The position numbers and the translations under genes were made by a program. Under the pieces are notes generated by a model that worked only from the letters and a program-made list of their open reading frames with translations, ran no database searches and was not told the origin of the DNA. Below are positions 53,703 through 62,501 of a stretch of 64,000 nucleotides of DNA, piece by piece. This DNA is from DASQFI01 sp035633215 (GTDB lineage Bacteria; Acidobacteriota; Vicinamibacteria; Vicinamibacterales; SCN-69-37), in NCBI GenBank assembly GCA_035633215.1, contig DASQFI010000046.1, forward strand, positions 1 through 64,000, read 5' to 3'. Positions within the stretch are counted from its first letter, which is position 1. Every line of letters starts with the position of its first letter.

Positions 53703-55448
53703 TTACTGCCGACCGATATCAATCAATTCAGCCAGGGGAACCCGGACCTGGCGTCCGACCAGTGGCACGTGAAGCTCCAGTTCAGCCGCCGGGTCCGGAG
53801 GCTGAGTGTCCCGGTACTCATAGATGGCGAGGCTCACGCCGCGCAGCCGCCTGTCGGACGTGCCGACCGGAATCCGATGCCGCTCGATGAATCGCTCGGT
53901 CTTGAGCTCTTCCCTGAGCCATTCCAGCACGTGGGAGTCGCTTGTCCGATCCTCGATCACGACGAACCGGGTGCCATAGCGGCGGAGCAACACATAGATC
54001 TCGTGACGGTCGTTGATCCGGTCTTCGACGCTCGAGCGGCTCATGCGTGACGTCGTAAAAATCTTGTCGGCGCGCAGGACGATGTGCTGCGCCCGTGGAT
54101 CGTGCTTGCGGACGAAGAACACGAAGTAGCCGGTATCGACCGGACCGCTGAAGAGGATGGTCGGCGACTCTCCGTGGCTGAGCACGTACTGGGCTGCGGC
54201 TTCGTATCCCTCGGCGCCGTGCGGCCGCACGTTGCGTCCGAGCCACACCTGATAGATCACGGCGGCCCCGAGAACGGCGGCGGCCGTCCATCGGGCCCGC
54301 TTCGAACGCGCGGCCGCACACACGGCTGCCGCGCAAAGGAAGTAGCCGGGGACGGCGACCATGGCGTACCGCTCCGGGCCGCTGCGACCGGTCAGATAGA
54401 CGACGGCGGCCAGGACGCCGAGCGTCCATGCCAGGCCGACGAGGATGCGGCGGTCACGGCGAACGATGGACAGGACAACGCCGGCGAGCACGAGGAGGAA
54501 AATCGGAACCGTGAGCTGCGCGCCCAGGATCGTCCAGAGCAGGGATTGCGCAAACATCAGACCGCGTCCGGTACTGGAGATGAAGCGCACGACCGCGACA
54601 TTCTCGGGCGAGAGGATGAACGTGATGGCGGCCATAGGCAGACTGGCGAGGAGGCCGAGAAGCGTCAGCCCGAGCACGTCGCGTTTGATCAGACGGCGCC
54701 ACCCGGAATACATCAGCAGGTAAACCAGGTAGGCCGGCACCATGAAGATCGCCAGTTGCTTGGCGTAGAGACTGGCGACTGCCGCGATGACGAACCAGGC
54801 GTAATGTCTCGCCCGCCCGGACTCGGAAAACCGGCCAAGCGCATCCATCGCCAGCAGCACGAGCGTGAGCATCGGCATCTCGGACAGCACGACCTGGCCG
54901 TACGAGGTCACTGCGGGGTTTGTCACGAAGAGGAGCGTGGCCCACACCGCCACACGTTCATCGTAAAGGCGGCGGGTCATCGAGAACATCGCCCACGCAG
55001 CCACGACGAAGAACACGAGGATCGTCACACGCGACCAGAACACCGAGATCCCGACCACGGCGTACACGGACGCAAGCACGGCTGGTAGAAGCGGCGGATG
55101 GTGGCCCAGCGACAGGGCGGGGTATTGCGCGTAGTAGCGCTCGGCAAATCGAAAGATCTCGTGGGGCGTCCAGGCTTCGCCGGACAGCAGGAAATCGGCC
55201 AGGAACGCGCCGTTCATCATGTAGCGCGGCATGTCGCCCTGGAGCGAGACCGATCCCTCGCTGAGGATGCCGCGAGATCCGAGCCCGGCGGCAACGATCA
55301 GCATCGCCGCAAGCAGCACGCGGCGCGTCGTGGACGTCGACGAACGGCGTGTCGACGACCCCACAACCTCCGCCGCGGACGTGGCGTCGAGTGACTCAGA
55401 AGACCGCGTTTGCTCGAGCGGCAACCCGGCCCGTATCTGTGCAGTCAT
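53703..55448 (-). CDS. Glycosyltransferase family 39 (ArnT/PMT-like) membrane protein
   Basis: A 581-residue protein with about ten helices. The N-terminal periplasmic loop has QGDMPRYMMNGAFLADFL, the conserved LGHHPPLLPAVLASVYAVVG, and LLFVTNPAVTSYGQVVLSEM. The C-terminal soluble part (RRYGTRFVVIEDRTSDSHVL) is short. It would use a polyprenyl-phosphate sugar. The ATG at 55448 overlaps the GT2 stop (ATGA), so the pair is coupled; a longer frame upstream lies inside the GT2 gene. Confidence 0.88.
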   Translation of the reverse strand: MTAQIRAGLPLEQTRSSESLDATSAAEVVGSSTRRSSTSTTRRVLLAAMLIVAAGLGSRGILSEGSVSLQGDMPRYMMNGAFLADFLLSGEAWTPHEIFRFAERYYAQYPALSLGHHPPLLPAVLASVYAVVGISVFWSRVTILVFFVVAAWAMFSMTRRLYDERVAVWATLLFVTNPAVTSYGQVVLSEMPMLTLVLLAMDALGRFSESGRARHYAWFVIAAVASLYAKQLAIFMVPAYLVYLLMYSGWRRLIKRDVLGLTLLGLLASLPMAAITFILSPENVAVVRFISSTGRGLMFAQSLLWTILGAQLTVPIFLLVLAGVVLSIVRRDRRILVGLAWTLGVLAAVVYLTGRSGPERYAMVAVPGYFLCAAAVCAAARSKRARWTAAAVLGAAVIYQVWLGRNVRPHGAEGYEAAAQYVLSHGESPTILFSGPVDTGYFVFFVRKHDPRAQHIVLRADKIFTTSRMSRSSVEDRINDRHEIYVLLRRYGTRFVVIEDRTSDSHVLEWLREELKTERFIERHRIPVGTSDRRLRGVSLAIYEYRDTQPPDPAAELELHVPLVGRQVRVPLAELIDIGRQ

Positions 55449-56536
55449 CGAGGGCCGTGGGACGTCAAAACGACGGGAGACTCCGCCGTGCGGGTCCAGA
55501 CCGCCTGGGGAATCGCGCCAGGGAGCACGATGCCCAGCCGGCTGGCCACGTACAGACCGGTGCCGACCAGGAACGACACCCCGTTGCAGAGATGGTGGAC
55601 GATGTGCGCCGGCACGACGCGCAGCGCGAACCAGAGACCGCGCTGGCGGGCAAACCATCGGTAGTACGGATAGTTCAGCGCGATCAGCGCCGCGAGCGAC
55701 GCCACGGCCCCGAGCGCGGCCCAGGGCGACAGGATCAGACCTGCCAGACAGGCGACGAGGACGTAGGAGAGGGCGACCGAGAGCCGCAGCTCGACGCGGG
55801 TGTTGAGATCGTTCGAGATCGTCTGGAACTTCTGGAGGAGCTGCGCCCAGGGAATCCCGCGCGAGGCGATGTCAATCCGGATGCTGCCGAGCAGCGTCCA
55901 GCGCTTGTAATGCGCCCCGCGGAATTCGGGCGCCAGCCGCACGCGGTACCCTGCCCGTGTGAGCCGGTAGCCGAGCTCGATGTCTTCCACCGACGGCCGT
56001 CTGAAACGCTCGTCGAATCCCCCCACGGTCCGAAAGGCGCCGGCGCGGACGGCGCCTAGGCCGGCCCAGAACGTCACGGCGTCGCGGGCACCGGTCTGAT
56101 GCACGTACGAATGCGCCAGGTTCCGGTACTGCGACATGAAGTTCGGTTCCGGCGGCGTCTCGTCGTACGCCCCGAATACGGCCGCGACCTCCGGATGGCT
56201 GGCGAAGAAGCGCAACATGCCCGGGAGCGCGTCTGGCGCGACCACGACATCGGCGTCGACGAACATGAAGACGTCGCCGCGCGCGAAGGCGGCCCCGCGA
56301 TTGCGCGCACTTGCCGGACCCGTTGGACCGTCGATGTCGACCACCTGAGCATTGCACTCCTCGGCAAGCCCGTGGCAGTCCTCTCGCGCGCCGTCGGCCG
56401 CGACGATGATCTCGGCAGCGGGCATCGATCGACGCGCGGCGCGCAGGCTGAGCTCCAGATGACGGAGGTTGCTGTGAAAAGGGATGATGACGGTGGCCGA
56501 CGGGGCAGCCGGCGGCCGCGTCGCTGGGGAGGTCAC
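55445..56536 (-). CDS. Glycosyltransferase family 2
   Basis: A 363-residue GT-A enzyme: ATVIIPFHSNLRHLELSLRA, EIIVAADGAREDC, the DxD-like DVFMFVDADVVVAPDALPGM, FRRPSVEDIELGYRLTRAG, and two or three C-terminal helices (LSYVLVACLAGLILSPWAAL). GT2 with membrane tail often makes polyprenyl-phosphate sugars, which would supply the GT39 enzyme downstream. Start GTG 56536, weak ribosome site. Confidence 0.9.
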   Translation of the reverse strand: MTSPATRPPAAPSATVIIPFHSNLRHLELSLRAARRSMPAAEIIVAADGAREDCHGLAEECNAQVVDIDGPTGPASARNRGAAFARGDVFMFVDADVVVAPDALPGMLRFFASHPEVAAVFGAYDETPPEPNFMSQYRNLAHSYVHQTGARDAVTFWAGLGAVRAGAFRTVGGFDERFRRPSVEDIELGYRLTRAGYRVRLAPEFRGAHYKRWTLLGSIRIDIASRGIPWAQLLQKFQTISNDLNTRVELRLSVALSYVLVACLAGLILSPWAALGAVASLAALIALNYPYYRWFARQRGLWFALRVVPAHIVHHLCNGVSFLVGTGLYVASRLGIVLPGAIPQAVWTRTAESPVVLTSHGPR

Positions 56537-56836
56537 GCCAGCGTCACAGCAAAAGGCCTACCACTCGCCCCCCGGGCAGGCTCGTCAGTCCGCCTGATTC
56601 CGCTGAGCTTTTCGATTGAGGTCAGTCAAAGCCCAAAATGTTCAAAGCGAAAGTCGGCACGAAGGCTGACTTTCTTCCATTAGATTCGAACAGACAGGGC
56701 TCAATTTCCCGAATGATCTTTCGCCAGGCCAAGATCTGCCGGGAAACGACGAAAAATATCCGCCTCGGACGGTTCGACTCTTGCTGTGTAACGCCAGCCT
56801 GATGGTCGAATTCCGACCAAGGTGGGGGTTCGTACG
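56537..56836. other. Divergent promoter region between the GT2 and FAD-oxidoreductase genes
   Basis: 300 bp with lower GC than its surroundings and no gene. On plus, CGGTTCGACTCTTGCT (56770-56785) has GG and GC spaced 10 nt and a perfect TTGC, a fair sigma-54-type site, about 50 nt before the GTG at 56837. On minus, TGGTAGGCCTTTTGC (56549-56563) also fits the spacing but would leave almost no leader before 56536. Neither is proven. Confidence 0.4.
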
Positions 56837-58327
56837 GTGAGCGATCCCGTCTCCGCGCCGCGAACGGTCGCTCAGCTGACGCCTGGCGACCGCGTCCTGA
56901 TTATCGGCGCCGGTCCGGCCGGCCTGACCGCCGCCTACCAGCTGGCCAAGCAGGGCGGCGCCCGGGTCACCGTGCTCGAGGCCGACAACATCGTGGGGGG
57001 ACTGTCGCGAACCGCGCGCCACAAGGGCTTCCGGTTCGATATCGGCGGCCATCGATTCTTCACCAAGATTGGACCGGTCGAGGAGCTGTGGCACGAGATC
57101 CTCGGCGAGGAGTTCATCTCGGTCCCCCGGATGTCGCGCATCCACTACAACGGCAAGTTCTTCGACTACCCGCTCAAAGCGGCCAATGCGCTCCAGGGGC
57201 TCGGGCCGATCAACGCGCTGCTGATTTTCCTGAGCTACATGAAGTGGCACTACCGGCCGTACCCGGTCGAGGAGAATTTCGAGCAGTGGGTCACGAACCG
57301 CTTCGGCCGCCGGCTCTACGAGATCTTCTTCAAGACCTACACGGAGAAGGTCTGGGGAATCCCGTGCACGGAGATTCGCGCGGAGTGGGCGGCGCAGCGG
57401 ATTCAGGGCCTGTCACTCGCCAAGGCGATCCTCTCGGCGACGACGATCACGAAACGTTCGTCGACGATCAAAACGCTCATCCATGAATTTCAGTACCCGC
57501 GTCTGGGCCCGGGGCAGATGTGGGAAATGTGCCGCGACCGCGTCGTCGAGCGCGGGCACCAGGTCCTGCTCAATCATTACGTCGATCGGTTTCATCTGCG
57601 GAACGGACGCGTCGTCGCGGTGACCGCCAGGACGCCCGCGGGTGACCGGACGTTCGAAGCCGAGCACGTCATCACGACGATGCCGATTCGGAGCCTGGTG
57701 CGCGCGATGTCGCCGGGCGTGCCCGCCCCGGTGCGCGAAGCCGCCGAAGGGCTTCGCTATCGCGACTTTTTAACCGTCGCGCTCATGTTGAAGCGGGACA
57801 AGCTGTTCCCCGACAACTGGATCTACATTCACACCCCGGGGGTGAAGGTCGGGCGCATTCAGAACTTCAACAACTGGAGCGCGGCGATGGTGCCGACGCC
57901 GGGCACGACGTGCCTGGGACTCGAGTATTTCTGCTTCAAGGGCGACGGCCTCTGGGAGAGCCCGGACGAGGATTTGATCGCCCAGGCCGGCCGCGAGCTC
58001 GAGGCGCTCGGTCTGGCCAGTCAGGCCGACATCATGGACGGCTGCGTGATCCGGATGCCGAAGGCGTATCCGATCTACGACGCGGCCTATCGCGGCCATC
58101 TGGACAACGTGCGGGCGTTCATCGACCCGATCTCGAATCTCCACACCGTCGGGCGGAACGGCATGCACAAGTACAACAACCAGGATCACTCGATGCTGGC
58201 CGCGATGATGGCCGTGTGGAACATGCAGGGCGCGTCGCACAATATCTGGGACGTCAACACCGATTTCGAATATCACGAGGAGCAGAAGCTGGAGCCGCCG
58301 GCGCGCCGCGAGGCGGCAAGTGCCTGA
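56837..58327 (+). CDS. FAD-dependent oxidoreductase (amine oxidase / UDP-galactopyranose mutase-like)
   Basis: A 496-residue flavoprotein. Dinucleotide site VLIIGAGPAGLTAAYQLAKQ, followed by GGLSRTARHKGFRFDIGGHR. The middle FKTYTEKVWGIPCTEIRAEW and C-terminal GRNGMHKYNNQDHSMLAAMM are shared with NAD(P)/FAD enzymes in EPS loci related to protoporphyrinogen oxidase and UDP-galactopyranose mutase. The GTG at 56837 has AGGTGGGGG 9 nt upstream; a GTG five codons earlier lacks it. It probably modifies a sugar nucleotide. Confidence 0.86.
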   Translation: MSDPVSAPRTVAQLTPGDRVLIIGAGPAGLTAAYQLAKQGGARVTVLEADNIVGGLSRTARHKGFRFDIGGHRFFTKIGPVEELWHEILGEEFISVPRMSRIHYNGKFFDYPLKAANALQGLGPINALLIFLSYMKWHYRPYPVEENFEQWVTNRFGRRLYEIFFKTYTEKVWGIPCTEIRAEWAAQRIQGLSLAKAILSATTITKRSSTIKTLIHEFQYPRLGPGQMWEMCRDRVVERGHQVLLNHYVDRFHLRNGRVVAVTARTPAGDRTFEAEHVITTMPIRSLVRAMSPGVPAPVREAAEGLRYRDFLTVALMLKRDKLFPDNWIYIHTPGVKVGRIQNFNNWSAAMVPTPGTTCLGLEYFCFKGDGLWESPDEDLIAQAGRELEALGLASQADIMDGCVIRMPKAYPIYDAAYRGHLDNVRAFIDPISNLHTVGRNGMHKYNNQDHSMLAAMMAVWNMQGASHNIWDVNTDFEYHEEQKLEPPARREAASA

Positions 58328-58330
58328 GTC

Positions 58331-59506
58331 ATGCGTATCGGGGTGGACGCCACGTGCTGGGCCAACGACCGCGGCTACGGCCGGTTTACGCGCGAGCTGG
58401 TGAGAGCCATGGCGGCCGTCGGGCGCGGGCACGAGTTCGTCTGTCTCCTCGACGACCGCGCGGCCGCGCGATTCGAGCTCGTCGCGGATAACGTCACCCC
58501 GGTCGTGGTGGCGCAGGGCGCCTCGCCGACGACGGCGGCGGCAGCCGACGGTTACCGATCGCCCATCGACATGCTGCGCCTCTCGAGAGCGCTCGCGCGG
58601 GAATCGCTCGACGTTTTCTTTTCGCCCACGGTGTACACCTACTTTCCGCTGCCGCCGCGACTGCCCGCGGTCGTGACGCTTCACGATGCGATTGCCGAGC
58701 GGTTTCCCCGGTTGACGCTGCCGACCGCTCGCGCACGGCTGTTCTGGCGCATGAAGGTCCGGCTCGCGCTGTGGCAGGCGCGGCTGGTTCTCACTGTCTC
58801 TGAGTTCGCCGCGAAGGAAATCGCCGAGGTGCACGGGATTCCGCCGACGCGGATCCGCGTCGCGCTCGAAGCGCCGTCACCTGAGTACCGTCCCAGTCAA
58901 TCGCCGGAGCAGATCGGCGAGGTCGCCCGGCGCATCGGGCTGCCGCCGAACGCGCAGTGGCTGACCTACGTTGGCGGCTTCAGCCCGCACAAGAACCTGG
59001 ACGTCCTGGTGCGGGCGCATCGCCTCGCGTCGGCGAAGCTCGAACGGCCCCTGTTCCTGGTGCTCATCGGCGCCCTCACAGGCGATGCATTCCTGAGCAA
59101 CCTCTCCGCTATCCGCGACACGATTCGCGCGTGTGGCACGGGACATCTGGTGATCTGGCCGGGGTTTCTTCCCGACGAAGACATCCGACATCTCCACTCG
59201 GGAGCGCTCGCGCTCGTCCTGCCGTCCGAGAACGAAGGATTTGGCCTGCCGGCAGTCGAAGCGGCCGCGTGCGGCGCGCCGGTCATCGCCACGACTGCCA
59301 GTCCGCTGCCGGGACTCCTCGACGGCGCCGGGTTGTTCGTGGCGCCGCGCGATGAAGCCGGCCTCGCGGCCGCGATCGAACGGATCGCCACCGACCCGCA
59401 AATGCGCGATCGGCTCTCGACGATGGCGCGCACGCGCGCGTCGGAGTTGAGCTGGCCCCGCGGCGCGCGCTCGGCCCTCGCCGCGATCGAGGAGGCGGCC
59501 GCATGA
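58331..59506 (+). CDS. Glycosyltransferase family 4 (I)
   Basis: A 391-residue GT-B protein: MRIGVDATCWANDRGYGRFT, VFFSPTVYTYFPLPPRLPAV, LVLTVSEFAAKEIAEVHGIP, WLTYVGGFSPHKNLDVLV and LPSENEGFGLPAVEAAACGA. It starts 3 nt after the FAD enzyme and overlaps the next GT by 4 nt, in one operon of at least six genes. Confidence 0.91.
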   Translation: MRIGVDATCWANDRGYGRFTRELVRAMAAVGRGHEFVCLLDDRAAARFELVADNVTPVVVAQGASPTTAAAADGYRSPIDMLRLSRALARESLDVFFSPTVYTYFPLPPRLPAVVTLHDAIAERFPRLTLPTARARLFWRMKVRLALWQARLVLTVSEFAAKEIAEVHGIPPTRIRVALEAPSPEYRPSQSPEQIGEVARRIGLPPNAQWLTYVGGFSPHKNLDVLVRAHRLASAKLERPLFLVLIGALTGDAFLSNLSAIRDTIRACGTGHLVIWPGFLPDEDIRHLHSGALALVLPSENEGFGLPAVEAAACGAPVIATTASPLPGLLDGAGLFVAPRDEAGLAAAIERIATDPQMRDRLSTMARTRASELSWPRGARSALAAIEEAAA

Positions 59507-60768
59507 AGCGTCCGCTCCGCTTCTGCCTGCCGACGACGTTCTATCCGCCGTTCAACTTCGGCGGCGACGGCATCGACGTCGAGCGTCTGGCGCGGGCGCT
59601 CACGGCGCGCGGGCATCACGTCACCGTCGTTCACGACGTGGACGCGTACCAGTCGCTCTCCCGGACGATGCCCGCACCGCCGGCCGGAGGCGACGGGATC
59701 GAAGTCATCGGCTTCCGCAGCCGGCTGGGCGTCGTGTCGACGCTCCTCACGCAGCAGACCGGCCGGCCGATCGTTCACGGCCGGCGTCTGGCGCGTCTGT
59801 TCCGCGACCAGCCGTTCGACGTGGTGACATTCAACAACGTGTCGCTGATCGGCGGCCCGGGGCTGCTCTCGTTCGGCGGCGATGCGGTGCGTCTCTACCT
59901 TGCGCAGGAGCACTGGCTCGTCTGTCCGACCCATGTGCTGTGGCGGCACAACCGGGAAGCGTGCACGGGACAGCAGTGCCTGCGATGCGTCCTGGCCTAT
60001 CGCCGACCGCCGCAGCTCTGGCGATACACGGGGTTCCTGGGCCGGCAGCTCCGCCACGTGGACGTCTTCGTGGCGCGCAGCGAGTTCAGCCGTCAGAAAC
60101 ACCGCGAATTCGGATTCCCGCGGCCGATGGAAGTGCTTCCCTACTTCCTCCCTGGCGAGTTTCCCGAAGACCCGCCGCCGATTGCTGCGCCGCCGCCACA
60201 TCATCGTCCGTACTTTCTCTTCGTCGGACGTCTCGAGCGGATCAAGGGACTCGACACGGTCATCCCGGTCTTCGCGCGCTATCCGGAGGCGGACCTGCTG
60301 GTCATCGGCGACGGCGAAGAAGCCCCGGCACTCAGAGCCCTGGCGGCGGGCAATCCGCGCGTGCGCTTTGTGGGCCGCGTGCCGAATGCCGAGCTCGATC
60401 GCTACTATCAGCACGCGATCGCCGCGATCGTGCCGTCGGTCGGCTTCGAGACGTTCGGGATCGTGCTGATCGAGGCCTTCCGGTACCAGACGCCGGTGAT
60501 CGCGCGCCGGATCGGCCCGTTCCCAGAGATCATCGAGCAGTCCGGCGCCGGCGAGCTCTTCTCGGACGCCGACGAGCTCATCGCGGCCATGCGGCGTCTG
60601 CAGCGCGCGCCGGAGCACCGGGCCGAACTGGGCGCGCGCGCGTACCGGGCGTGCCGGGACCGCTGGTCGGAAGAAGTGGTCGTCTCGCGCTACCTGGACC
60701 TGGTGGCGCGTGCCGCGCATGAGCGCGCCGCGCGCCGCGGCGTTCCGGCGCCGGACTGGGTGCCGTAG
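59503..60768 (+). CDS. Glycosyltransferase family 4 (J)
   Basis: A 421-residue GT-B protein: FCLPTTFYPPFNFGGDGIDV, a Cys-containing segment ACTGQQCLRCVLAY near residues 160-173, FLFVGRLERIKGLDTVIPVF and GFETFGIVLIEAFRYQTPVI. The CTGQQCLRC pair of cysteines is reminiscent of glycosyltransferases with a small metal-binding loop. Ends 10 nt before the deacetylase. Confidence 0.91.
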   Translation: MKRPLRFCLPTTFYPPFNFGGDGIDVERLARALTARGHHVTVVHDVDAYQSLSRTMPAPPAGGDGIEVIGFRSRLGVVSTLLTQQTGRPIVHGRRLARLFRDQPFDVVTFNNVSLIGGPGLLSFGGDAVRLYLAQEHWLVCPTHVLWRHNREACTGQQCLRCVLAYRRPPQLWRYTGFLGRQLRHVDVFVARSEFSRQKHREFGFPRPMEVLPYFLPGEFPEDPPPIAAPPPHHRPYFLFVGRLERIKGLDTVIPVFARYPEADLLVIGDGEEAPALRALAAGNPRVRFVGRVPNAELDRYYQHAIAAIVPSVGFETFGIVLIEAFRYQTPVIARRIGPFPEIIEQSGAGELFSDADELIAAMRRLQRAPEHRAELGARAYRACRDRWSEEVVVSRYLDLVARAAHERAARRGVPAPDWVP

Positions 60769-60778
60769 CTGCACGACG

Positions 60779-61513
60779 ATGCGAGCCATCCTCACATATC
60801 ACTCGCTCGACGACAGCGGCTCGGCGATCTCGATGCCGCCGGCCGTGTTCCGCCAGCACGTCAGCTGGATGGTGGCGAGCGGCGTGCGCGTGTTGCCGCT
60901 CGCCGACATGCTCGTGCTCGACCGCGACGATCCGGCACCCGCCGTCTCGATCACGTTCGACGACGGCTTCATGAATTTCACGGACGCGGCGGCGCAGTTG
61001 ATGGCGGCGCGACTGCCGGTCACGCTGTTCGTGGTGACTGGGCACATCGGCGGTTCGAACGCCTGGGGTGGCCGGGCGGAATCAGGCATCCCGACGCTGC
61101 CGCTGCTCGGCTGGGGAGAGCTCGAACGGCTGGTCGCGCAGGGCGTCTCGATCGGGGCGCACACCCGAAGCCATGCTCGCCTGCCGACGCTGCCACCGGC
61201 GGCCGTCGAAGATGAGCTGGACGGCTGTCTGCAGGATCTCCGGACGCGGCTCGGCGTCCGGGTCGAACACTTCGCCTATCCCTATGGCGCGGCGGACGAG
61301 GACGTGGCCGCGATCACCGGCGCGCGGTTTCAGGCCGCGGTCACGACGAGGTTTGCGCCGCTGTCGCGGCACGACGCGCCGATGTGGATTCCGCGCTTCG
61401 ACATGTACTACTTTCGCCAGCCCGGCACGCTCGAGAGCTGGGGCACGCCGCGGTTCCGCCGCCGGCTGTGGTCGGTGCAGCTGCGACGCCAGCTGCGCGA
61501 GGTTCTCACATGA
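60779..61513 (+). CDS. Polysaccharide deacetylase (NodB/CE4 family)
   Basis: A 244-residue enzyme removing acetyl groups from N-acetyl sugars. Motif 1 is SITFDDGF with the two Asp residues, motif 2 HTRSH (metal His pair), motif 3 FAYPYG. No signal peptide is present, so it may act on lipid-linked or nucleotide-linked intermediates in the cytoplasm. The start at 60779 gives MRAILTYHSLD, usual for the family. Confidence 0.9.
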   Translation: MRAILTYHSLDDSGSAISMPPAVFRQHVSWMVASGVRVLPLADMLVLDRDDPAPAVSITFDDGFMNFTDAAAQLMAARLPVTLFVVTGHIGGSNAWGGRAESGIPTLPLLGWGELERLVAQGVSIGAHTRSHARLPTLPPAAVEDELDGCLQDLRTRLGVRVEHFAYPYGAADEDVAAITGARFQAAVTTRFAPLSRHDAPMWIPRFDMYYFRQPGTLESWGTPRFRRRLWSVQLRRQLREVLT

Positions 61514-61944
61514 CCGTCATCCGGAACTCCGTGCTAAGCTCAGCGAAATCGGTCCGGCCTCAGGCGGCGACCGTGAACATGGCAGCGCCCTCCGATTCGG
61601 ACTCGGTGAATCGCGTCCTGGCGCAGGCCTTCGCGCCCGTCCACAAACGCGCGCTCGGCGTGGCCGTCGGCCTCACGATCGCGCTCTTCATCTTCGTGTT
61701 CACGGCGTTCCACATCATCGCGAAGCCGACTGACGTGGCGATCGATCTGCTGTCGCAGTACTTCTACGGCTACACCACGACGTGGCGCGGAGCGTTCATC
61801 GGCGTGTGGTGGGGGTTCGTGTCGGGATTCGCGGCGGGGTGGTTCCTCGCGTTCCTTCGCAACTTCGCCGTCGCCACCTGGATTTTCGTCGTGCGCGCGA
61901 AGGCGTCGCTCGCCCAGACCAGGGATTTTCTGGATCACATTTGA
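61510..61944 (+). CDS. Small membrane protein of unknown function (first of a pair)
   Basis: A 144-residue protein with two membrane helices (VGLTIALFIFVFTAFHIIA and WWGFVSGFAAGWFLAFLRNF), overlapping the deacetylase by 4 nt (ATGA). An ATG 23 codons in (61579) is an alternative. The pattern YFYGYTTTWRGAFIGVWWGF resembles the segment YFPGYSVSWIGSVIGFVYAF in the next gene, so the two may be paralogues or partners. No family recognised. Confidence 0.75.
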   Translation: MTVIRNSVLSSAKSVRPQAATVNMAAPSDSDSVNRVLAQAFAPVHKRALGVAVGLTIALFIFVFTAFHIIAKPTDVAIDLLSQYFYGYTTTWRGAFIGVWWGFVSGFAAGWFLAFLRNFAVATWIFVVRAKASLAQTRDFLDHI

Positions 61945-61954
61945 GACGATCACC

Positions 61955-62266
61955 ATGGCAAATCAACTGACGCTCGAAGAAGAACAAGCGCTCCGCAAGA
62001 CGATCCTGCGCGCGAGCGAGCAGGGCTGGGGCATCGCGATCGGTTTCCTGCTCGGCGTGGGACTGTTCCTGGCGACCGTCGTGCTCGTGCTCAAGGGCGG
62101 GCCCAATCCCGGGCCGCATCTCAGTCTTGTCCGGATCTACTTCCCGGGCTACAGCGTCAGCTGGATCGGGAGCGTCATCGGGTTCGTGTACGCCTTCGTC
62201 GTGGGCTACGCGATCGGGCGGACCGTGGCCACCATCTACAACCGGTTGATCCAGCGCGCCTCCTGA
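61955..62266 (+). CDS. Small membrane protein of unknown function (second of a pair)
   Basis: A 103-residue protein: an acidic N-terminal helix (LTLEEEQALRKTILRASEQG), then two membrane helices (IAIGFLLGVGLFLATVVLVL and WIGSVIGFVYAFVVGYAIGR) joined by a loop with PGYSVSW. It lies 10 nt after its likely partner and ends the operon. The shared gYxxxWxGxxIGxxxGf pattern points to a common origin. Function unknown. Confidence 0.78.
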   Translation: MANQLTLEEEQALRKTILRASEQGWGIAIGFLLGVGLFLATVVLVLKGGPNPGPHLSLVRIYFPGYSVSWIGSVIGFVYAFVVGYAIGRTVATIYNRLIQRAS

Positions 62267-62422
62267 CGTTCGTGGGGGATGCCCCGGCGCAGGTGGGCAT
62301 TAGTCACCCGTCACGCGGCCTTTTGGGTATTGGAGCCGGGACTTCCGAGCGCCGAGACTGGCGTTTCCAGGCCGTTTTCAGGGTTTGAAGGGCGCCAGTG
62401 GGGTACCTCCGGGCCCAGCCGT

Positions 62423-62437
62423 TGGCGCTTTTCTTGC
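62423..62437 (+). promoter_or_regulatory. Sigma-54-type promoter upstream of the radical SAM gene
   Basis: TGGCGCTTTTCTTGC matches TGGCACG-N4-TTGC at 9 of 11 defined positions, with exact GG/GC spacing. It is 65 nt upstream of the ATG at 62502, giving a leader of roughly 50 nt. No sigma-54 activator or binding site could be identified within the window. Confidence 0.6.
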
Positions 62438-62501
62438 GAGGTTCCCGGTCGGCCCGTATCATGAGCCCGAACCCCGGTTTTCGTCCGCTCCGCCTCCCCC
62501 G

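Noticed and set aside
62267..62501. Possible riboswitch or small RNA in the gap before the radical SAM gene
   Set aside because: Several GC-rich inverted stretches occur but none matches a known aptamer; only the sigma-54-type site is supportable.
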